DNA of 64,000 nucleotides, from positions 23,630-87,629 of the forward strand of contig NZ_KB907469.1 in NCBI RefSeq assembly GCF_000382045.1, in the 5' to 3' direction. Numbering within the stretch: position 1 is the first letter of the stretch; each line of letters opens with the position of its first letter. Positions 33,641 through 42,405 of this stretch are shown piece after piece. The notes under the pieces are model-generated. The model was not told the origin of the DNA. It did not search any database and worked only from the letters and a program-made list of their open reading frames with translations. Position numbers and translations under genes: made by a program. The DNA is from Variovorax atrisoli 110B. GTDB taxonomy: Bacteria; Pseudomonadota; Gammaproteobacteria; Burkholderiales; Burkholderiaceae_C.

Positions 33641-34702
33641 ATGAAAAAGATCCAACTCGGTCAAAGCGACCTGCACGTCACCCCGATCTGCCTCGGCACG
33701 ATGACCTTCGGCGAACAGGTCGACGAGCCCACCTCCCATGCCATCCTGAGCCGCTCGCTGGAGCGGGGCATCGACTTCATCGACACCGCCGAGATGTACT
33801 CGGTGCCCGCGCGCAAGGAAACCTACTCCGTCACCGAGACCATCATCGGCAACTGGTTCGCCGCCAACCCCGGCGCGCGCCAGAAGCTGGTGGTCGCGAC
33901 CAAGGTGGCGGGCCCCTCGCGCGGCATGCCCTGGGTGCGCGAAGGCAGCGGCATGACGGCTGCGGACATCGAGGCATCGTGCAACGGCAGCCTGAAGCGG
34001 CTGCGCACCGACGTCATCGACCTCTACCAGATCCACTGGCCCGAACGCCACGTGCCCGCCTTCGGCAACATCTACTACGACCCGTCCAAGGAAACCTCGA
34101 AGACCTCCATCCACGAGCAGCTCGAGGCGCTCGGCAAGCTGGTGAAGGCGGGCAAGGTGCGCGCCATCGGCCTGTCGAACGAAACGCCCTACGGCGTGCA
34201 CGAGTTCGTGCGGCTCGCCGAACAGCACGGCCTGCCGCGCGTGGCGACGGTGCAGAACGTCTACAACCTCATCAGCCGCGGCCACGAGAACGGGCTCGAC
34301 GAAACGATGCACCGGCTGGGCGTGTCGCTGCTGGCCTACTCGCCGCTGGCCTTCGGCCTGCTGACCGGCAAGTACGACCAGAGTGGAATCGAAGGGCCCG
34401 ATGCGCCGAAGGGTGCGCGCATCTCGAGCTACGAATCGGTGCGCAAGCAGCGCTGGGGCCGCCCCGATTCGCTGCGTGCCGCGAAGCGCTACAACCAGCT
34501 GGCCCGCGACAACGGCCTGACGCCCACGCAGCTGGCGCTGGCCTTCTGCTACACCAAGTGGCAGGTCGCGAGCACGATCATCGGCGTGACCTCGCTGGCG
34601 CAGCTGGAAGAAGACCTCGACGTGTACGGCACCACGCTGTCGCCGGAAATCCTGGCCGAGATCGACAAGATCCGCTGGGACATCCGCGATCCGGCGGCCT
34701 GA
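33641..34702 (+). CDS. Aldo/keto reductase (Tas-like)
   Basis: A 353-residue NADPH-dependent oxidoreductase. The catalytic tetrad is visible: DFIDTAEMY (Asp and Tyr), LVVATKV (Lys) and YQIHWPE (His). The sequence GLSNETPYGVHEFVRLAEQHGLPRV and the long insertion around FGNIYYDPSKETSKTSIHEQ resemble E. coli Tas. The substrate is not evident. The ATG at 33641 follows a weak SD; the upstream in-frame extension has no support. Confidence 0.9.
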   Translation: MKKIQLGQSDLHVTPICLGTMTFGEQVDEPTSHAILSRSLERGIDFIDTAEMYSVPARKETYSVTETIIGNWFAANPGARQKLVVATKVAGPSRGMPWVREGSGMTAADIEASCNGSLKRLRTDVIDLYQIHWPERHVPAFGNIYYDPSKETSKTSIHEQLEALGKLVKAGKVRAIGLSNETPYGVHEFVRLAEQHGLPRVATVQNVYNLISRGHENGLDETMHRLGVSLLAYSPLAFGLLTGKYDQSGIEGPDAPKGARISSYESVRKQRWGRPDSLRAAKRYNQLARDNGLTPTQLALAFCYTKWQVASTIIGVTSLAQLEEDLDVYGTTLSPEILAEIDKIRWDIRDPAA

Positions 34703-34713
34703 TCCTTAATCAG

Positions 34714-35319
34714 TCAGCGGGCGCATTCGCCGGTCGCTGCGGCCAGCGCGAGGGCAGGCAGGCTCAGCAGGCCCATGCCGCCGCCCTTGAACTCGCCCTT
34801 CCTGCAGTCGCCGCGCGCGGCGCCTGCGATGCCCGCGCCGAGCCTGGAGTCGAAGCCCGAGCGCGGGCTGCCGTCGAGGTCCTCGGCGGCCCGTTCGGCG
34901 AAGGAGCGTTCACCGCCGATGTCGCGCAGGGCGCGGCGCGTGCTTTCCGAGTGGAGGATCAGCGGCGGCGCGGATGCCTGGCTTTCGGCTTGTGACGGCG
35001 CAGCAGCGGCGACCGGTGTCTCGGGAGCGGCGATCGATCTGGCGCGAGCGGATTGCGGGGGACGCCTGACGGCAGGGCGCTGCGACGATGCGGAATGCGG
35101 CGATTGCGCCACCGCTTTTGCGGGAGGCTGTGCCCGCATCATTTCCACGACGATGCGTTCCGCCGTACCGACGATGCGTCCATGCGGCTTTGTCGCAATC
35201 ACCAGCAGCCAGAGCACCGCCGCGTGCATTGCCGCGACCATCAGCACGAGCGCCGTGAGGGCAGGGCGGCGCAACGGAGGGAACGAAATCGCGTTCACCG
35301 GGGCTGGCGTATGCTGCAT
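34714..35319 (-). CDS. Membrane-anchored Ala/Pro-rich hypothetical protein
   Basis: A 201-residue protein with one N-terminal transmembrane helix (about residues 20-42, ALTALVLMVAAMHAAVLWLL) and a periplasmic part that is Ala/Pro/Ser-rich. The layout resembles the N-terminal half of TonB-type energy transducers, but no TonB C-terminal domain is present. The start is uncertain: ATG at 35319 puts the helix at the usual position, while ATG at 35367 adds 16 residues; neither has a strong SD. The role is unknown. Confidence 0.55.
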   Translation of the reverse strand: MQHTPAPVNAISFPPLRRPALTALVLMVAAMHAAVLWLLVIATKPHGRIVGTAERIVVEMMRAQPPAKAVAQSPHSASSQRPAVRRPPQSARARSIAAPETPVAAAAPSQAESQASAPPLILHSESTRRALRDIGGERSFAERAAEDLDGSPRSGFDSRLGAGIAGAARGDCRKGEFKGGGMGLLSLPALALAAATGECAR

Positions 35320-35409
35320 GGCTCGAGCGAATTCGATGTGGTGCGGCAGATTCTTGCTGCGGCGCATCGGATTTTCTGAAGTGATCCTGAACCAGAAGTT
35401 GCCACCCAG

Positions 35410-35904
35410 ATGGCCAAGAAAAGCGCCCACACCTCCGAGACACCCGCCACGCAGCTGCTGCGCGCACACAAGATCGCCTTCACCGAGCATCCCTACGAAT
35501 ACGTCGAGCACGGCGGCGCCCAGCGCGGCGCCGAGATGCTGGGGCTGGACCCGTTCACCGTCATCAAGACGCTGGTGATGCAGGACCAGGACGCCAAGCC
35601 GCTGATCGTGCTGATGCACGGCAACCGCACGGTGTCGACGAAGAATCTCGCGCGCCAGATCGGCGCCAAGTCGGTCGAGCCCTGCAAGCCCGAGGTGGCG
35701 CAGCGGCACAGCGGCTACATGGTGGGCGGCACTTCGCCCTTCGGCACGCGGCGCGAGATGCCGGTGTACGTGGAGTCGAGCATCCTCGAGTTGCCGCGCA
35801 TCGTGCTCAACGGCGGGCGGCGCGGCTACCTGATAGGCATCGATCCTCAGGTGTGCGTGGCGCTGCTGGGCGCGAAGCCCGTGCAATGCGCGCTGGCAGA
35901 ATAG
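35410..35904 (+). CDS. ybaK: YbaK/EbsC-family Cys-tRNA(Pro) deacylase
   Basis: A 164-residue trans-editing enzyme that hydrolyses Cys-tRNA(Pro), and related mischarged tRNAs, in the cytosol. Family features are TPATQLLRAHKIAFTEHPYEY, the conserved KTLVM strand (residues near 57), the substrate-gating GGTSPFGTRR loop and the LNGGRRGYLIGIDP strand. The length matches YbaK. It stands between a divergent membrane protein and plsY. Confidence 0.93.
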   Translation: MAKKSAHTSETPATQLLRAHKIAFTEHPYEYVEHGGAQRGAEMLGLDPFTVIKTLVMQDQDAKPLIVLMHGNRTVSTKNLARQIGAKSVEPCKPEVAQRHSGYMVGGTSPFGTRREMPVYVESSILELPRIVLNGGRRGYLIGIDPQVCVALLGAKPVQCALAE

Positions 35905-36005
35905 CCGCCGCCATGGCGACGTCCCTCCCCCTCCAGCGATCCCTCTCGCGCATCCAGGCGGTCGTCGCCGAATAGAACAACAACCACCCTCCGCGGAGTG
36001 CCGTC

Positions 36006-36644
36006 TTGAGCTTCACCTTGCCTTCCATCATCGCCATCGTGGCGTCGTACCTGATCGGCTCGCTTTCCTTCGCGGTCATCGTGAGCAAGGCGCTCGGCAT
36101 GGCCGATCCGCGCAGCTACGGCAGCAAGAACCCCGGCGCCACCAACGTGCTGCGCTCGGGCAACAAGGGCGCGGCGCTCGCCACGCTGCTGCTCGATGCG
36201 CTCAAGGGCTGGGTGCCGGTGTTCCTGATCCACCAGTTCGGCGCGCAATGGGGCTTGGGCGAGGGCGTTGCCGCGGTGGCCGGCGTGGCCGCGTTCCTCG
36301 GACACCTGTATCCGGTGTTCTTCGGCTTCCAGGGCGGCAAGGGCGTGGCCACGGCGGCCGGCGTGCTGGTGGGCATCGCGCCGTGGCTGGGGCTGGCCAC
36401 GGGTGCCACCTGGCTCATCATCGCGATCTTCTTCCGCTACTCGTCGCTGTCGTCGCTGGTGGCCGCCTTCTTCGCGCCGGCCTACTACCTGATCGGCGGC
36501 GGCATCGCCTGGCCGCTGGACCGCACGGCGCTGGTCGCGATCATCGTCATGAGCCTGCTGCTGATCTGGCGGCACCGCGAGAACATCCGCCGGCTCGCCG
36601 CCGGCACGGAGTCGAAGCTCGGCTCCAAGAAGAAATCAACCTGA
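36006..36644 (+). CDS. plsY: Glycerol-3-phosphate acyltransferase PlsY
   Basis: A 212-residue inner-membrane enzyme that transfers acyl groups from acyl-phosphate to glycerol 3-phosphate, the first step of phospholipid synthesis. Signatures are YLIGSLSFAVIVSKALG, YGSKNPGATNVLRSGNKGAAL and GFQGGKGVATAAG. Five hydrophobic segments are visible. The start is TTG at 36006, preceded by GGAG at suitable distance. RidA follows 21 nt downstream. Confidence 0.94.
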   Translation: MSFTLPSIIAIVASYLIGSLSFAVIVSKALGMADPRSYGSKNPGATNVLRSGNKGAALATLLLDALKGWVPVFLIHQFGAQWGLGEGVAAVAGVAAFLGHLYPVFFGFQGGKGVATAAGVLVGIAPWLGLATGATWLIIAIFFRYSSLSSLVAAFFAPAYYLIGGGIAWPLDRTALVAIIVMSLLLIWRHRENIRRLAAGTESKLGSKKKST

Positions 36645-36665
36645 ACCGTAGAAAGAACACGCTCC

Positions 36666-37019
36666 ATGGCTTCCATCACCCGCTACCACGTCGGCCCGCG
36701 TCTTTCGGAGACGGCCGTGCACAACGGCACCGTCTACCTCGCTGGCCAGGTGCCCGACGACACCACGCAGGACATCCGCGGCCAGACCACGCAGGTGCTC
36801 GGCATGGTCGACCGCCTGCTCGCCGAGGCCGGCAGCGACAAGTCGCGCATCCTCATGACGCAGATCTTCCTGGCCGACATCAACGACATCACCGCCATGA
36901 ACGAGGTGTGGGACGCCTGGATCCCGGCCGGCAACACGCCGCCGCGCGCCACCGTGCAGGCCAAGATGGCCAACACGGCCTACAAGATCGAGATCGTGGT
37001 GACGGCCGCCCAGGCCTGA
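36666..37019 (+). CDS. RidA-family enamine/imine deaminase
   Basis: A 117-residue member of the RidA/YjgF family, which hydrolyses reactive enamine/imine intermediates produced by PLP enzymes. Conserved features are YLAGQVPDDT near the N-terminus, the RILMTQIFLADINDI helix and the PPRATVQA segment with the substrate-binding Arg. It is a short-form subgroup rather than the archetypal YjgF. It is probably co-transcribed with plsY. Confidence 0.88.
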   Translation: MASITRYHVGPRLSETAVHNGTVYLAGQVPDDTTQDIRGQTTQVLGMVDRLLAEAGSDKSRILMTQIFLADINDITAMNEVWDAWIPAGNTPPRATVQAKMANTAYKIEIVVTAAQA

Positions 37020-37061
37020 TCCGACAGGGTTCTTTTCGCGAGGGCCGCCGCGCACGGCCGC

Positions 37062-37127
37062 CCGAAGCGGCCGGCCCGCCCCCGGTAGGGGGTTGGCGAA
37101 GCGCACGCAGTGCGCGCAGCCTGGGGG
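37062..37127. repeat. Dispersed ~90-bp intergenic repeat, copy 2 (diverged left half)
   Basis: The right half (GGGGGTTGGCGAAGCG to GCGCAGCCTGGGGG) matches the other copies. The left half is replaced by another palindromic GC-rich segment (GGCCGCCCGAAGCGGCC, 37045-37072 region). Its CCTGGGGG end lies 7 nt from the stop codon of the minus-strand retropepsin gene. Confidence 0.7.
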
Positions 37128-37134
37128 CGAGCAA

Positions 37135-37779
37135 TCAATATCGCTTCTCCAGGACCATCTGGTCCGCGTCGCGGCGCATCGAGAAGCGGTTGATGAAGCT
37201 GTTGCCCAGTAGCACGTAGGGCATGCCCTGAGGCGAGACGATGGCGTCGATGTCGTACACCTCCACGTCGCCCACGCGCACCGACTGCAGGCGCAGCTTG
37301 TAGCCGGTAGCCGTGCCGTTGGCGGTGTTCATCAGCACGCGCTGGCCCTTGCTGTAGTCCAGTCCGATGCGCTGGGCGTCGTCGGCCGACAGCGCGATGG
37401 CCGTGGCGCCCGTGTCGAGCATGAAGGTGACCGGCCGGCCGTTGATGGCGCCCTGGGTCATGAAGTGCCCGCGGCTGTCGGCCGACAGCACCACGCGGCT
37501 TCCGCCGCCGCCCGAGCTCCCACCGCCGCCGATGCTCACCGGCGTGTCCATGCGCAGGTTGACGCGCTTGCCCTCCATCTCGACCACCGCCTGCTCTGCC
37601 TGCAGCGAGATCAGCTTCACGCCCTGGTAGCTCTCGCCGACCGCCACCGTCTTGGGCGGATTGCCGTTCACGATCAGGATCGCCCGGCTGCCGATGCTGC
37701 CGGTCAGGGTGACCGAGCCAGCTGCGTGCGCCACGGCGGCGGCAGCGAAGAGCTGCGCTGCGACGAGAAGATGTTTCAT
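37135..37779 (-). CDS. Retropepsin-like aspartic protease, exported
   Basis: A 214-residue protein with a Sec signal peptide (about residues 1-20, ending AHAAGS) and the clan AA aspartic protease motif FMLDTGATAIALS (near residue 120), the proteobacterial TIGR02281-type layout. A Gly/Ser-rich linker separates an N-terminal beta domain from the protease domain, and it ends with LLGNSFINRFSMRRD typical of the group. Its site is the periplasm and its substrate is unknown. The start at MKHLLVA gives a proper signal peptide. Confidence 0.85.
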   Translation of the reverse strand: MKHLLVAAQLFAAAAVAHAAGSVTLTGSIGSRAILIVNGNPPKTVAVGESYQGVKLISLQAEQAVVEMEGKRVNLRMDTPVSIGGGGSSGGGGSRVVLSADSRGHFMTQGAINGRPVTFMLDTGATAIALSADDAQRIGLDYSKGQRVLMNTANGTATGYKLRLQSVRVGDVEVYDIDAIVSPQGMPYVLLGNSFINRFSMRRDADQMVLEKRY

Positions 37780-37835
37780 ACGAGGCTTGCTGCTCCAAGT
37801 GCCAGATATCGGTCGTGCGACCCGAATAGACCAGG

Positions 37836-37922
37836 AATACCGCGGAACCGGCTCCGCCGGGCCGCCGGTATTGCCCCCGGCGAGGGGGTTGGCGGCCACA
37901 CGAAGTGGGCAAGCCTGGGGGA
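37836..37922. repeat. Dispersed ~90-bp intergenic repeat, copy 3
   Basis: This runs from AATACCGCGGAACCGGCTCC to AAGCCTGGGGGAG, with the internal hairpins GGCTCCGCCGG-like and CCCCCGGCGAGGGGG. It lies 9 nt from the stop codon of the minus-strand yajQ gene and upstream of the retropepsin gene. Confidence 0.85.
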
Positions 37923-37931
37923 GGACCGCTA

Positions 37932-38417
37932 TCAGTCCCTGAAGTTGTTGAAGGTGAGGGGCATGTCCGGCACGTCCTTCTTGATCAGCGCCATGGCCGC
38001 CTGCAGGTCGTCGCGCTTGGCGCCCGTGACGCGCACCGCGTCGCCCTGGATCGCCGCCTGGACCTTGAGCTTGCTGTCCTTGATGACGCGCGTGATCTTC
38101 TTGGCCTGCTCGCTCTCGATGCCGTTCTTGATCTTGATGACCTGCTTGACCTTGTCGCCGCCCATCTTCTGGACGTCGCCCTTGTCGAGGAAGCGCACGT
38201 CGACGTTGCGCTTGGTGAGCTTGTTGCGAAGGATGTCCTCGACCTGGACGAGCTGGAACTCGGCGTCTCCGATCATCGTGATTTCCTTGTCCTTGAGCTC
38301 GACGGCGGCGGCCGTGCCCTTGAAATCGAAGCGCGTGGCGATTTCCTTGGCGGTGTTCTCGACTGCGTTCTTCACCTCGGGAAGGTTGGGTTCGCAGACG
38401 GTATCGAAGGACGGCAT
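37932..38417 (-). CDS. yajQ: YajQ-family nucleotide-binding protein
   Basis: A 161-residue UPF0234 protein. It begins PSFDTVCEPNLPEVKNAVEN and contains TRFDFKGTAAAVELKDKEI and the C-terminal VRVTGAKRDDLQAAMALIK, all near-invariant in YajQ. Members bind nucleotides, and some act as cyclic-di-GMP effectors. It is divergent from murB over 47 nt. Confidence 0.94.
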   Translation of the reverse strand: MPSFDTVCEPNLPEVKNAVENTAKEIATRFDFKGTAAAVELKDKEITMIGDAEFQLVQVEDILRNKLTKRNVDVRFLDKGDVQKMGGDKVKQVIKIKNGIESEQAKKITRVIKDSKLKVQAAIQGDAVRVTGAKRDDLQAAMALIKKDVPDMPLTFNNFRD

Positions 38418-38464
38418 GGACTCTCTCCTGAATTCTTCACGGGTGCAGATGCGACAATTCTCCC

Positions 38465-39517
38465 ATGATCGTGGAGTCCAACGTCCCGCTGCAGCCCTAC
38501 AACAGCTTCGGCATCGTCGCGCGCGCACAGCATCTCGCGCGCATTGCAGGCGAGGCCGATCTGGCCGCGCTGCGCGACGATCCGGCATGGCGCGACGCGC
38601 CCCGTTTCGTGCTCGGCGGCGGCAGCAACATCGTGCTGACGGGCGACGTGAAATCGCTGGTGCTGAAGGTCGAGATCAAGGGCCTGCGCCTGCTCGAGGA
38701 AACCCCGCGCGCCTGGATCGTGGAGGCCGGCGCAGGCGAAACCTGGCACGACGCCGTCGAATGGATGGTGCGCAACGGCTATCCGGGGCTCGAGAACCTG
38801 GCGCTGATCCCGGGAACGGTGGGCGGCTCGCCGGTGCAGAACATCGGCGCCTATGGCGTCGAGCTGCAGGACCGCTTCGACTCGCTCGACGCCTTCGACT
38901 GGGAAACTGGCCGCAGCTTCAGCCTCGACGCGGCCCAGTGCGCCTTCGGCTACCGCGATTCGGTCTTCAAGCATGCGCGCAGCAGCCCGAACGACTTCGG
39001 CCTGGCGGGCAGGGCGGTGATCACCCGGGTGCGCTTTCGCCTGCCCAAGCCGTGGAAACCGGTGGTCGGCTACCTCGATCTCGAGCGGAAGATGGAGGAA
39101 AGCGGCAACTTCACGCCGAGCGCGCAGGACATCTTCGACTGGATCTGTGCCATCCGCCGCGCCAAGCTGCCCGACTGGCGCGTGCTGGGCAATGCCGGCA
39201 GCTTCTTCAAGAATCCGACGGTCACGCCCGAGCAGTGCGCCGACATCATCGCGCGCGACCCGAAGATCGTTCACTACCCGATGGACGACGGCAGCATCAA
39301 GCTGGCTGCGGGCTGGCTCATCGACGCCTGCGGATGGAAAGGCAAGTCGGTGGGCAATGCCGGCGTCTACGAGCGGCAGGCTCTGGTGCTGGTCAATCGC
39401 GGCGGCCGCGAGAACCCTGTGACCGGTGGCGAGGTGATGACGCTCGCCAAGGCCATCCAGACCAGCGTGTACGAGCGTTTCGGCATTCGGCTGGAGCCGG
39501 AACCGGTGGTGGTCTGA
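38465..39517 (+). CDS. murB: UDP-N-acetylenolpyruvoylglucosamine reductase
   Basis: A 350-residue FAD enzyme that reduces UDP-GlcNAc-enolpyruvate to UDP-MurNAc for peptidoglycan. Visible motifs are LQPYNSFGI, FVLGGGSNIVLTGD, the FAD loop IPGTVGGSPVQNIGAYG, FGYRDSVFK and the active-site Ser in NAGSFFKNP. The length and the YRDS element match the E. coli type I enzyme. Confidence 0.95.
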   Translation: MIVESNVPLQPYNSFGIVARAQHLARIAGEADLAALRDDPAWRDAPRFVLGGGSNIVLTGDVKSLVLKVEIKGLRLLEETPRAWIVEAGAGETWHDAVEWMVRNGYPGLENLALIPGTVGGSPVQNIGAYGVELQDRFDSLDAFDWETGRSFSLDAAQCAFGYRDSVFKHARSSPNDFGLAGRAVITRVRFRLPKPWKPVVGYLDLERKMEESGNFTPSAQDIFDWICAIRRAKLPDWRVLGNAGSFFKNPTVTPEQCADIIARDPKIVHYPMDDGSIKLAAGWLIDACGWKGKSVGNAGVYERQALVLVNRGGRENPVTGGEVMTLAKAIQTSVYERFGIRLEPEPVVV

Positions 39518-39533
39518 CGGATCGTCGGGCGAC

Positions 39534-40382
39534 ATGGATCTCGACTTCCTGCACCTGAATTTCCGCCGCCGCATCGGCGCCCTCGTCTGGGCTCGCCGGG
39601 CCGTGCCCGTGGTCGCACTGCTGGCGCTCTTCCTCGGAACGCGTCGCTGGGGCTCGATGGTGGCGGTGATCTTGTTCGCGCTGCTGTTCGCGGCGGTCCT
39701 CAAGTTCCTCGAGACCAGCCTGCGGCGGCAGTTCATCCGCGAGGCGCGGCTGCCGCCCTTCCTGGTCGGCAAGCTGTGCCAGGCGCATCCGCAGCTCAGC
39801 CGGCGCGACGCCGAACTGGTGCTGCGCGGCCTGCGCCAGTTCTTCATGGCGCACCTGCGCAGCGATCGCAAGTTCGTGGCCATGCCCTCGAAGGTGGTCG
39901 ACACGGCGTGGCACGAGTTCATCCTGCACACGCAGGGCTACCAGAACTGGTGCAAGGCGGCCTTCGGCGGCATGCTGCACCACAGCCCGGCGGAGGTGCT
40001 GGGCCGCGACCCCAAGCGCAACGACGGCCTGCGCCGCACCTGGTACTGGGCCTGCAAGGAAGAGAGCATCGACCCGCGCAAGCCGGCGCGGCTGCCGCTC
40101 TTGTTCGCGCTGGACATCAAGTTCGCCATCGAAGGCGGCTTCCATTACGTGCCCGACTGCCGCGCAGTCGAGCGGCACATCGGCTCGGACGCCCACTGCG
40201 GCACCAGTTTCGGCGATTCGTCTTCTGACGGCGGCAGTTCGGGCGACGCCGGCGGCTTCGGCGGCAGCGAGTCGAGCAGCAGCAGCGATGGCGGCTCCAG
40301 CGACGGCGGTTCGTCCGATGGCGGAAGCGGATGCGGCGGTGGGGGTTGCGGAGGCGGCTGCGGCGGAGGCGGCGGAGACTGA
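39534..40382 (+). CDS. GRDP-like (glycine-rich) membrane-associated hypothetical protein
   Basis: A 282-residue protein with two N-terminal hydrophobic helices (about residues 22-58), a central domain with PSKVVDTAWHEFILHTQGYQ and WCKAAFGG, and a C-terminal tail of about 60 residues that is almost entirely Gly, Ser, Asp and Cys. The WHEFILHT-type motif resembles the glycine-rich-domain (GRDP/DUF1399-like) proteins of plants and fungi. The function is unknown. The Cys-rich end (CGGGGCGGGCGGGGG) could bind metal. It starts 16 nt after murB, so it may share the transcript. Confidence 0.7.
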   Translation: MDLDFLHLNFRRRIGALVWARRAVPVVALLALFLGTRRWGSMVAVILFALLFAAVLKFLETSLRRQFIREARLPPFLVGKLCQAHPQLSRRDAELVLRGLRQFFMAHLRSDRKFVAMPSKVVDTAWHEFILHTQGYQNWCKAAFGGMLHHSPAEVLGRDPKRNDGLRRTWYWACKEESIDPRKPARLPLLFALDIKFAIEGGFHYVPDCRAVERHIGSDAHCGTSFGDSSSDGGSSGDAGGFGGSESSSSSDGGSSDGGSSDGGSGCGGGGCGGGCGGGGGD

Positions 40383-40409
40383 TCTTCTCCTCGCGTCACC
40401 CATGAAAGA

Positions 40410-40427
40410 CGGGCCCCGAGGGGCCCG
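40410..40427. terminator. Hairpin between convergent genes
   Basis: CGGGCCCC and GGGGCCCG form a short GC-rich stem around one or two bases, with TTG-T on one side. It lies between the convergent glycine-rich gene and argG and may serve both. Confidence 0.55.
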
Positions 40428-40453
40428 TTGTCATTGGAGCGTTCCGTTGCCGG

Positions 40454-41794
40454 TCAGCTCGCGTCGCCGTCGTTCGCCAGCTTCGGCAGCGATGCGCCTT
40501 CGCTGGACGACAGCAGGCCGGTGCGGGTGTAGATGCCCAGCTTCTCGCGCGTGTCGGCGATGTCGAGGTTGCGCATCGTCAGCTGGCCGATGCGGTCCAG
40601 CGGCGTGAACGCGCCTTCGACCTTCTCCATGCTCAGGCGCTCGGGCTTGTACGTGAGGTTGGCCGACTCGGTGTTCATGATCGAGTAGTCGTTGCCGCGG
40701 CGCAGCTCGACCGTCACCTCGCCGGTGATGGCGCGCGCCACCCAGCGCTGGGCCGTCTCGCGCAGCATGATGGCCTGCGGGTCGAACCAGCGGCCCTGGT
40801 AGAGCAGGCGTCCGAGCTTGCGGCCGTTCTCGCGGTACTGCTCGATGGTGTCCTCGTTGTGGATGCCGGTGACCAGGCGCTCGTAGGCGATGAACAGCAG
40901 AGCCAGGCCGGGAGCCTCGTAGATGCCGCGGCTCTTGGCCTCGATGATGCGGTTCTCGATCTGGTCGCTCATGCCCAGGCCGTGGCGGCCGCCGATGCGG
41001 TTGGCTTCCAGGATCAGCTCGACCAGGTTCGAGTAGCGCACGCCGTTCAGCGCGACCGGCACGCCTTCCTCGAAGCGCACCGACACGGTCTCGCGCTTGA
41101 CCTCGACCTCGTCCTTCCAGAAGGCCACGCCCATGATCGGCTGCACGATGGTGATGCCGCTGTTCAGGTGCTCCAGGTCCTTGGCCTCGTGCGTTGCGCC
41201 GAGCATGTTGGAGTCGGTGGAGTAGGCCTTCTCGGCCGACATCTTGTAGGCGAAGCCGGCCTTCTGCATGAATGCCGACATCTCGGCGCGGCCGCCCAGC
41301 TCGTCGATGAAGACCTGGTCGAGCCAGGGCTTGTAGATCTTGAGGGCGGGGTTGGTCAGCAGGCCGTAGCGGTAGAAGCGCTCGATGTCGTTGCCCTTGT
41401 AGGTGCTGCCGTCGCCCCAGATGTGGACGTCGTCTTCCTTCATGGCCGACACGAGCATGGTGCCGGTGACGGCGCGGCCCAGAGGCGTGGTGTTGAAGTA
41501 GGTGACGCCCGCAGTGGTGACGTGGAAGGCGCCGGCCTGCAGGGCGGCGATGCCTTCGTTGGCCAGCTGGGCGCGGCAGTCGATCAGGCGGGCGTTCTCG
41601 GCGCCGTAGAGCATCGCCTTGCGGGGGATCTCGTCGTAGTCGGGCTCGTCGGGCTGGCCGAGGTTGGCGGTGTAGGCGTAGGGAATCGCGCCCTTGTTGC
41701 GCATCCAGTGGAGCGCCGCGCTGGTGTCCAGGCCGCCGGAGAAGGCGATGCCGACCTTCTGGCCGGCGGGAACGTTTTGGAGGATGGTCGACAT
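40454..41794 (-). CDS. argG: Argininosuccinate synthase
   Basis: A 446-residue enzyme joining citrulline and aspartate with ATP in arginine synthesis. It is the long E. coli-like type: VGIAFSGGLDTSAALHWM (PP-loop near residue 14), the ANLGQPDEPDYDEIPRKA segment, EDDVHIWGDGSTYKGNDIERF and STDSNMLGATHEAKDLE. It is monocistronic by appearance, followed on the minus strand by a repeat copy and ppnP. Confidence 0.96.
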   Translation of the reverse strand: MSTILQNVPAGQKVGIAFSGGLDTSAALHWMRNKGAIPYAYTANLGQPDEPDYDEIPRKAMLYGAENARLIDCRAQLANEGIAALQAGAFHVTTAGVTYFNTTPLGRAVTGTMLVSAMKEDDVHIWGDGSTYKGNDIERFYRYGLLTNPALKIYKPWLDQVFIDELGGRAEMSAFMQKAGFAYKMSAEKAYSTDSNMLGATHEAKDLEHLNSGITIVQPIMGVAFWKDEVEVKRETVSVRFEEGVPVALNGVRYSNLVELILEANRIGGRHGLGMSDQIENRIIEAKSRGIYEAPGLALLFIAYERLVTGIHNEDTIEQYRENGRKLGRLLYQGRWFDPQAIMLRETAQRWVARAITGEVTVELRRGNDYSIMNTESANLTYKPERLSMEKVEGAFTPLDRIGQLTMRNLDIADTREKLGIYTRTGLLSSSEGASLPKLANDGDAS

Positions 41795-41863
41795 GATGGG
41801 AGGTCCGTTGGTGTTGGCGCGGTTCAGTGGTTCATGACATTCGTGGCGCGGCTGTGTGCCGTG

Positions 41864-41953
41864 GATACCGTGGAACCGGCTTCACCGGGCCACTGGCATC
41901 GCCCCCTGCAACGGGGTTGGAGAAGCGACACGAAGTGCGCGAAGCCTGGGGGT
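41864..41953. repeat. Dispersed ~90-bp intergenic repeat, copy 4
   Basis: This runs from GATACCGTGGAACCGGCTTC to GCGAAGCCTGGGGG. It abuts the ppnP stop codon directly and fills most of the gap between ppnP and argG. Confidence 0.85.
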
Positions 41954-42280
41954 TTACCCAAAATGACAGATGTAGCTGTAGGGCTCGCCCGTCACGCGGA
42001 TCTTGAAGCTCGAGTTGCCGGGCACGTTGAACTTCTGGCCGGGGCCCGAGGCGATCCAGTCGTCGGAGCCTGCGAGCTGGTATTCGCAGCTGCCGGCGGT
42101 GCCTTCCATGATCTCGGGGGCGCCGGTGTTGAAGGTGAGGGTGGACGGCAGGATCACGCCGACCGATTTCTTGGTGCCGTCCGCGAGGGTGAGGCTGTGG
42201 CTCACGCACTTGCCGTCGAAATACACATTGGCCTTGGTGGCCACTGCGGCGCTGTTCAGAGTGTCGGTAGTCGTCGTCAT
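41954..42280 (-). CDS. ppnP: Pyrimidine/purine nucleoside phosphorylase
   Basis: A 108-residue single-domain cupin of the PpnP (DUF1255) family, which phosphorolyses several nucleosides. Diagnostic segments are ANVYFDGKCVSHSLTLADG, GVILPSTLTFNTGAPEIME and the C-terminal YSYICHFG. The start at 42280 is preferred; the longer open frame adds a non-conserved basic extension. Confidence 0.93.
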   Translation of the reverse strand: MTTTTDTLNSAAVATKANVYFDGKCVSHSLTLADGTKKSVGVILPSTLTFNTGAPEIMEGTAGSCEYQLAGSDDWIASGPGQKFNVPGNSSFKIRVTGEPYSYICHFG

Positions 42281-42405
42281 TGGGTGGCGCCTGGGCCTTG
42301 GCGGCCGGCGAATCGAGGACGCACCGCACCAGCGGCGCACCCGTCAAGGGTTGGAAAAGTCCTCGATTTTAGGGGCTCGGGCGCCGCACGCCGCCGGCCG
42401 GCGGA

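Noticed and set aside
35913..35975. A 20-codon ORF upstream of plsY that might be a leader peptide
   Set aside because: It has no attenuator hairpins or run of regulatory codons, and no SD; chance occurrence is likely.
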